A DNA stretch of 10,485 nt. It comes from Monoraphidium neglectum (taxonomy: Eukaryota; Chlorophyta; Chlorophyceae; Sphaeropleales; Selenastraceae). Shown here in pieces: positions 6,476 through 10,485 of the stretch (its first letter is position 1; every line of letters starts with the position of its first letter). The notes beneath the pieces were generated by a model, which was not told where the DNA came from, made no database searches, and saw nothing but the letters and a program-made list of their open reading frames with translations. The translations under genes and the position numbers were made by a program. The DNA is taken from assembly GCF_000611645.1 (NCBI RefSeq), contig NW_014011533.1, positions 1 to 10,485 on the forward strand, read 5' to 3'.

Positions 6476-8607
6476 ATGGCCACTTCGCCCAAAGCGCAGC
6501 AGCACCACTCGCCGCCGCCGCAAGTCTTGGATCAGAACGCCTCTGCAGCCGAGGGCGAGCTGCAAGACAGCGTGCAGCGCACCTGCAGCGGCGCCTGCGC
6601 CCTACGCGCAGTGGAGCTGCTGCGGTCCCCCAAAGATGCGATCCTTCGCGACGAGTTGGCGCTTCGCATGGCTGGGCCGCGCATGGTGAGCCAGGAAGGC
6701 GGCAGTCCAGGCAGCAGCCAGGGGAGCGCCTGCCCGATGCCCGCGCTGGCAGCAGCTGGTGCGGGATCCAGGGATCAATACATTTGCGAATATTGATGCT
6801 TGCACCACGTGTGTCACGCTTGCTGACAACACCCGGCGCCCTCCGTGCCTGTGCCCGCCCTCCTGCCTCCGCCACCTGCACCCCCAGCTGCGTTGGTTTG
6901 GGGAGCGCTGGGACGCCTGGGAGGCAGCGGAGGGCCCGGGCAAGCACTCGTACTTTGCCGGGCGGGCGCGCGTGCTGGATGAGTTGGTGCAAGAAGCCGC
7001 TGCTGCCCTGGCCGCGCGCACGGGCGACCATGCTTCCGCCCCGCCAGGGGCGCCTGTTGATGAGGCCAGCGGCGGCGGCGGCAGTGAAGCGGGAGGCAGC
7101 GGCGGCAGCGGCGACTTGTGCGTGCAGGTCGTAAGTCTGGGTGAGTCCTTTGGGCAGGCTGGGCCAAACGAATAGCAAGCTTGAATCCAGCACGCCTAAT
7201 ACAAACTTGTTCATTGGGCCATGAGCGGCCGGTGTTCGGCCCTATCCGATCGTGCCAGCTGAGCTTTGTTCGCACAGATCGCGCCCCGCTCACTTCGCCC
7301 GGACCCCCCAGGCTGCGGCATGGACACGCGCCCTTGGCGGCTGGGCGGCCTGCCAGCTGGCACCGCCTGGTTTGACGTCGACCAGGCGCCAGTCATCGAG
7401 CTTAAGGACAGGTTCCTGCGGGAGGCAGGCGCAGAGCTGGGGCCCTCGGCGGCGGCGAGCGGCGGCGGCGGCAGCGGCAGCCAGCAAGGGGCGGAGGCAG
7501 GAGCGGCATTCACGTTGAAATGCAGCTCGTACCGGCAGGTGCGCTCGGGGGCGCGCGGCCGCGGCTGCGGACGGAAGTTCAACAACCAGCGTCGACTCGT
7601 TGGCAGCCGCATGTTTCAGCTGTCAAGCTGACCTGCTGCGGCTGCACGGCCCGGTATGCAATGTTTCAAAAATAAGTACCCATGTGCCACTGCTGCCAAT
7701 CAATCACCGCATGCGTATGCCACAGGTGGTGTCTGACCTGTCGCAGCCGGGGCTGCAGCAGCAGCTGGAGGCGGCCGGCTTTGACCCAGCCCTGCCCACG
7801 CTGTGGGTGCTTGAGGGTGAGCGCCGCCGCCCCCGCATCAACAACAGCACAGCTGCAGGAGCATTACTTTGTCTGCGGCCGCAGGAGACGCCTGGCGGAC
7901 CACTGTCACGCCCGTGGCTGGTTGCGGTGGTGTCCTGCACCGCAGCCAACAAGCTCTCCTCCCTTGCCGCATAGTACTACCCCCACCACTCAGCCTGCCA
8001 CACAACCTTCATCACAATCACCAACCCACCGCGATCCGCAGGCCTCTGCTATTACCTGCCGTTGGACGCGAACGCGCGCCTGCTGGCCGACGCCGCGGCC
8101 GCCAGCCCGCCGGGCAGCCGCCTGCTGGCGACCCACATTCCCCGAGAGAACCTGGACGCGAACCGCGCCTGCCAGCCGGGCGTGAGCGCGCTCGGGGGGC
8201 TGTTCACGGTGTGCATCGATGACGTGCAGGCGGACGGCATGCTGGGGCGCGCCGGGTGGGGAGATGTCGTCGTCAGCGGGGACATAGGAGAGGAGGTTGT
8301 GTCGCGGTTTGGGGTCGAGTCTTACTACCCTTACAGCCTGGAGTATTCTGGTGGCCGCAAGCTGGGGGGCATCGAGGTAATTTTGCAGGCAGTCAGATTG
8401 TAATATCCTGGGGTACAGCGTGGCCAGGTGGAGCGCTACCTTGGAACACAGCTACTCGCAGCTTTGGTTGCAACCACTGCGGTCGCAGCGGTTGCAGCCA
8501 CAAGATTTGGCAGGTCGGCTGAAATAGGAATGCTGCTGGGGTCTGATGCCCACGCTTATGTCGTGAGCCTTTTGTTTCCCGGCGCTGATGTTGGGCACAA
8601 GCATTGA
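6476..8607 (+). CDS. SAM-dependent methyltransferase, leucine carboxyl methyltransferase-like (PPM/UPF0677) family
   Basis: Exons: 6476-6685, 6888-7140, 7312-7538, 7726-7816, 8042-8376 and a less certain 8428-8607, giving 431 residues; phases agree (0, 1, 0, 1, 0). The ATG sits in a strong context (ACCATGG). Key family blocks appear in order: RAVELLRSPKDAILRDELALRMAG at 44-67 (in the gene's own spelling, split across helices); HSYFAGRARVLDEL; SAM-binding VVSLGCGMDTRPWRL at 151-165 (GxGxDTR); FDVDQAPVIELK from 175, where an acidic residue should bind the SAM ribose; VVSDLSQPG from 231; GFDPALPTLWVLEGLCYYLP around 246-267 (family 'EGLlmYL'). It should transfer a methyl group from S-adenosylmethionine, probably to a carboxyl or hydroxyl; the substrate cannot be read from sequence. 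No transit peptide is seen, so cytosol is likely. Gly/Ser-rich insertions lengthen it over the usual ~300 residues. The last exon has an Ala/Val-rich hydrophobic stretch; without it the frame stops at 8403 (380 residues). Confidence 0.8.
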
Positions 8608-9125
8608 TGCGTTGGCAGCTTCTCAAGAGCACCTAGCACATTGACATGTCCGAACGCAACCCGCAACTGCAAACATTTGAATGGCTATGATATGAATTCA
8701 TTCATTCACAACACTATTGCACTGAGGCAATTATGTACTGTTTGGGCACATGGTCATGTGCAGGAAGCGGCTTGAAGGGTCATGCAAGTTGTGTATCGAC
8801 GACCTGTTACCTGGATAGCTTGATGTTTCCCTGACAGTGTTGTACCTGCCATGCTCCTGAGGCAAAAGAGACTAGCACGAGCCAGGATGTCATGGCAGGG
8901 GATCTTGACGTGTGCAGCAATACCTTGTTGAACATGCAGCCGGCCAGTGCGGCCTGCTGGTGAACCACCGTCTCCTTGGTCAGGCATTCGCACTCGTGTA
9001 GTCACCAGGCATCGTTGTCGTCACCGCGCGATGCAGCACGCACAACCGCATCCACTGCTGCCTGGCACGGCCGGCCAGCCTTTGATTGACTTCTGATTTA
9101 CCATCGTTGAATTGCTGAATTGTAT
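8608..9125. other. Probable 3' UTR of the methyltransferase gene
   Basis: No coding sequence is recognisable on either strand. The region lies between the proposed stop at 8607 and the next TGTAA at 9126, so it is most simply the methyltransferase 3' UTR. Composition is more AT-rich than in the exons. Confidence 0.5.
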
Positions 9126-9130
9126 TGTAA
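9126..9130 (+). terminator. TGTAA polyadenylation signal for the methyltransferase gene
   Basis: This is the first plus-strand TGTAA after the proposed stop at 8607. It implies a 3' UTR of about 530 bases and leaves only about 90 bases before the next start codon. Another TGTAA, at 8399-8403, lies inside the proposed last intron. Confidence 0.5.
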
Positions 9131-9219
9131 TAAGCGGGCTGTCAGCATCGCGGAGATCTAGCGCAGCAGCAGCAAGCCTCTGAACAACAGCTTGGATTTA
9201 CAGAGCGAGGAGGGGAGGG

Positions 9220-9980
9220 ATGGCGGCCAGCATGCGCGCATCCATTGGCGCCGGGGCAGCGTGCACATCGAGCCGTCGGCTTGCTGCTGCCCCGGTCCTG
9301 GCTGCCGGGAGGCTGCAGCGCGCTGTAGGACGTGCTGCGCAGGGCCTGGGCAATCGCAACAATGATATACAGGTGAAGTCAACGCTGGTGGTCGTTTAGA
9401 GGGCCAGATCGAATTGTGTTTCGGCACCCGCTCAACCCGCCGCCCCTGATGATACGCACAGGCGAAAGCCACTACTCAACCCCTCGAGACACCCAAGGTG
9501 CGCGCTTGCAGCTCGCCGCGCCAGCCGTCGACAGGTGCCACCCGCGCCACGCGCAGAGAACTGCACGCCGCCTCGCTGCGCCCTCGCGCCCCGGCATGCC
9601 CCAGCCGGCCCCGCGTCACGCGCGTCGCCGACGTGCTATCCGCAGGAGGATTATGACGTGTATGTGTCTGAGCCCGAGCCCCTGGAGGAGGGCCAGGAGA
9701 AGCACGTGATCTCAGTCTTTGTGGCGGACGAGGCCGGGCTCATCAACCGCGTCGCAGGCGTCTTCGCGCGGCGAGGTGCGGCATCGGAAGGAGGGGAGGC
9801 GGCGGATCGACGCGCCCCAGCGGCGGCGGCCGCGGGGGCGGCCGCCCGGCGTGTTAAAATGGAGGGCAGAAGGCGCCTCGGCCGGGGCACGGTGGCGGCC
9901 TCGCCCGTCCCCACCTTTCTGTTCTTATTCCCCAGCCCTTGCAAACCGACCCTCTCAAAACACGCACGCACACACGCATG

Positions 9981-10037
<57 letters not shown>

Positions 10038-10437
10038 TCACACACACACACACACACAAACACACACCCAGGCGCCAACATCGACAGCCTGGCGGTCGGC
10101 CTTAACGTGGACCGGGCACTCTTCACTATCGTGCTGACCGGGACACCCCACACAGTGGTGCGGCTCCCAGCCTGCCCTTCACTGTTCACATTCATCCACA
10201 TGAAGAGGCTCAGCCCCGCTGCTCCGCCTGGCAAGGCACTTGCTTTGATATATCACTGTGCGTTCAAGAGGGCCCGCTGCAGGCGCAGCCAGCGAAGCTC
10301 CGTTTGCAGTCATTAGCCACCCCTCCGCCGCGGCAACTCTGCCTGCCCCCCCCCCTCCCAGTCAAACCTGGTCAAGCAGCTGTCGAAGCTGGTCAAGGTG
10401 CGGTACGTGGAGGACATCACCCTGTCCAAGAGGGTCG
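9220..10437 (+). CDS. Acetolactate synthase regulatory (small) subunit, plastid-targeted, 5' part
   Basis: Proposed exons: 9220-9372, 9462-9497, 9646-9775, 10072-10157 and 10362-10437, then a GTGAGT donor; the rest is outside the window. Phases agree (0, 0, 1, 0, 1). Residues 1-51 are Ala/Arg/Ser-rich with almost no acidic residues, a typical plastid transit peptide. After an acidic linker (DYDVYVSEPEPLEEGQEK) an ACT domain runs from about residue 83 to 157: HVISVFVADEAGLINRVAG, VFARRGANIDSLAVGLN, DRALFTIVLTGT, then NLVKQLSKLVKVRYVED. This closely matches IlvH-type subunits ('GlinRvaGvFarRGyNIeSLaVG'), including the glycine and the Asn-Ile that line the valine site in the family. The subunit activates acetolactate synthase and confers feedback inhibition by branched-chain amino acids. 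Plant-type subunits carry a second repeat, expected downstream. The 12-codon exon 9462-9497 (AKATTQPLETPK) is the least certain. Confidence 0.85.
9961..10067. repeat. CA microsatellite at the 3' end of an intron
   Basis: Impure CA/CG repeats lead into a pure (CA)24 tract at 9985-10032, then a CTCACTCA interruption and another CA tract, ending within about five bases of the acceptor CCCAG|GCGCC at 10071. It fills the last third of the intron 9776-10071 of the acetolactate synthase subunit gene, where a polypyrimidine tract would normally lie. Confidence 0.95.
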
Positions 10438-10485
10438 GTGAGTCAGCGGCAGCGGAGAGGGGTGGGGGGTGGTGGGGTGTGTGTG

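Noticed and set aside
8754..9005. Minus-strand 83-codon open frame after the methyltransferase
   Set aside because: No family resemblance, no supporting splice partners, and it lies within the expected 3' UTR.
9416..9709. Frame reading through HPLNPPPLMIRTGESHYSTPRDTQ as an exon of the acetolactate synthase gene
   Set aside because: Its frame cannot be joined in phase to the preceding exon with a realistic intron (the candidate would be about 34 bases), and its GTGCGC donor gives the wrong phase for the ACT exon. The overlapping 12-codon reading fits better.
9651..10037. Minus-strand frame with long Cys-Val repeat
   Set aside because: It is the translation of the CA microsatellite, not a gene.

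Overview
The window looks like nuclear DNA of a green alga, most likely a core chlorophyte of the Chlamydomonadales/Sphaeropleales type. The grounds are: very high GC in coding stretches; CAG/GGC-rich exons giving Gln, Ala and Gly runs; many short introns (about 150-310 bp) with GTGAGY or GTGCGY donors; and TGTAA polyadenylation signals, a chlorophyte hallmark. A plastid-type transit peptide sits on a branched-chain amino acid gene. No prokaryotic or viral gene is evident. I built all gene models by hand from splice-site motifs, phase and protein family similarity.

Layout. (1) 3-2017, + strand: 3' part of a RUN-domain protein, three exons in the window. (2) 2788-4807, - strand: a five-exon gene for an F-box protein with a parallel beta-helix-like C-terminal half, broken by a 25-glutamine run. 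Genes 1 and 2 converge, and their predicted 3' ends overlap at about 2550-2690. (3) 4808-6475: the intergenic region between the divergent genes 2 and 4. It holds a complete 601-bp non-autonomous DNA transposon (MITE) at 5318-5918, with 17-bp perfect terminal inverted repeats, a TCA target duplication and symmetric arrays of AATCAC subterminal motifs. (4) 6476-8607, + strand: a SAM-dependent methyltransferase of the leucine carboxyl methyltransferase-like (PPM/UPF0677) superfamily; five exons are clear and a sixth is probable. (5) 9220 to the window end, + strand: the start of the plastid acetolactate synthase regulatory (small) subunit, through its first ACT domain, with a long CA microsatellite at the 3' end of one intron.

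The four genes are ordinary nuclear neighbours and show no common pathway: RUN (probable small-GTPase/vesicle traffic), F-box (ubiquitin ligase adaptor), a methyltransferase of unknown substrate, and valine/leucine/isoleucine synthesis. The most interesting items are the MITE with its phased subterminal array, the pure CAG25 tract in the F-box gene, the RUN domain with its Q/E insertion, the CA repeat at a splice acceptor, and several introns that stay open in frame. I found no sign of an undescribed multi-gene system.
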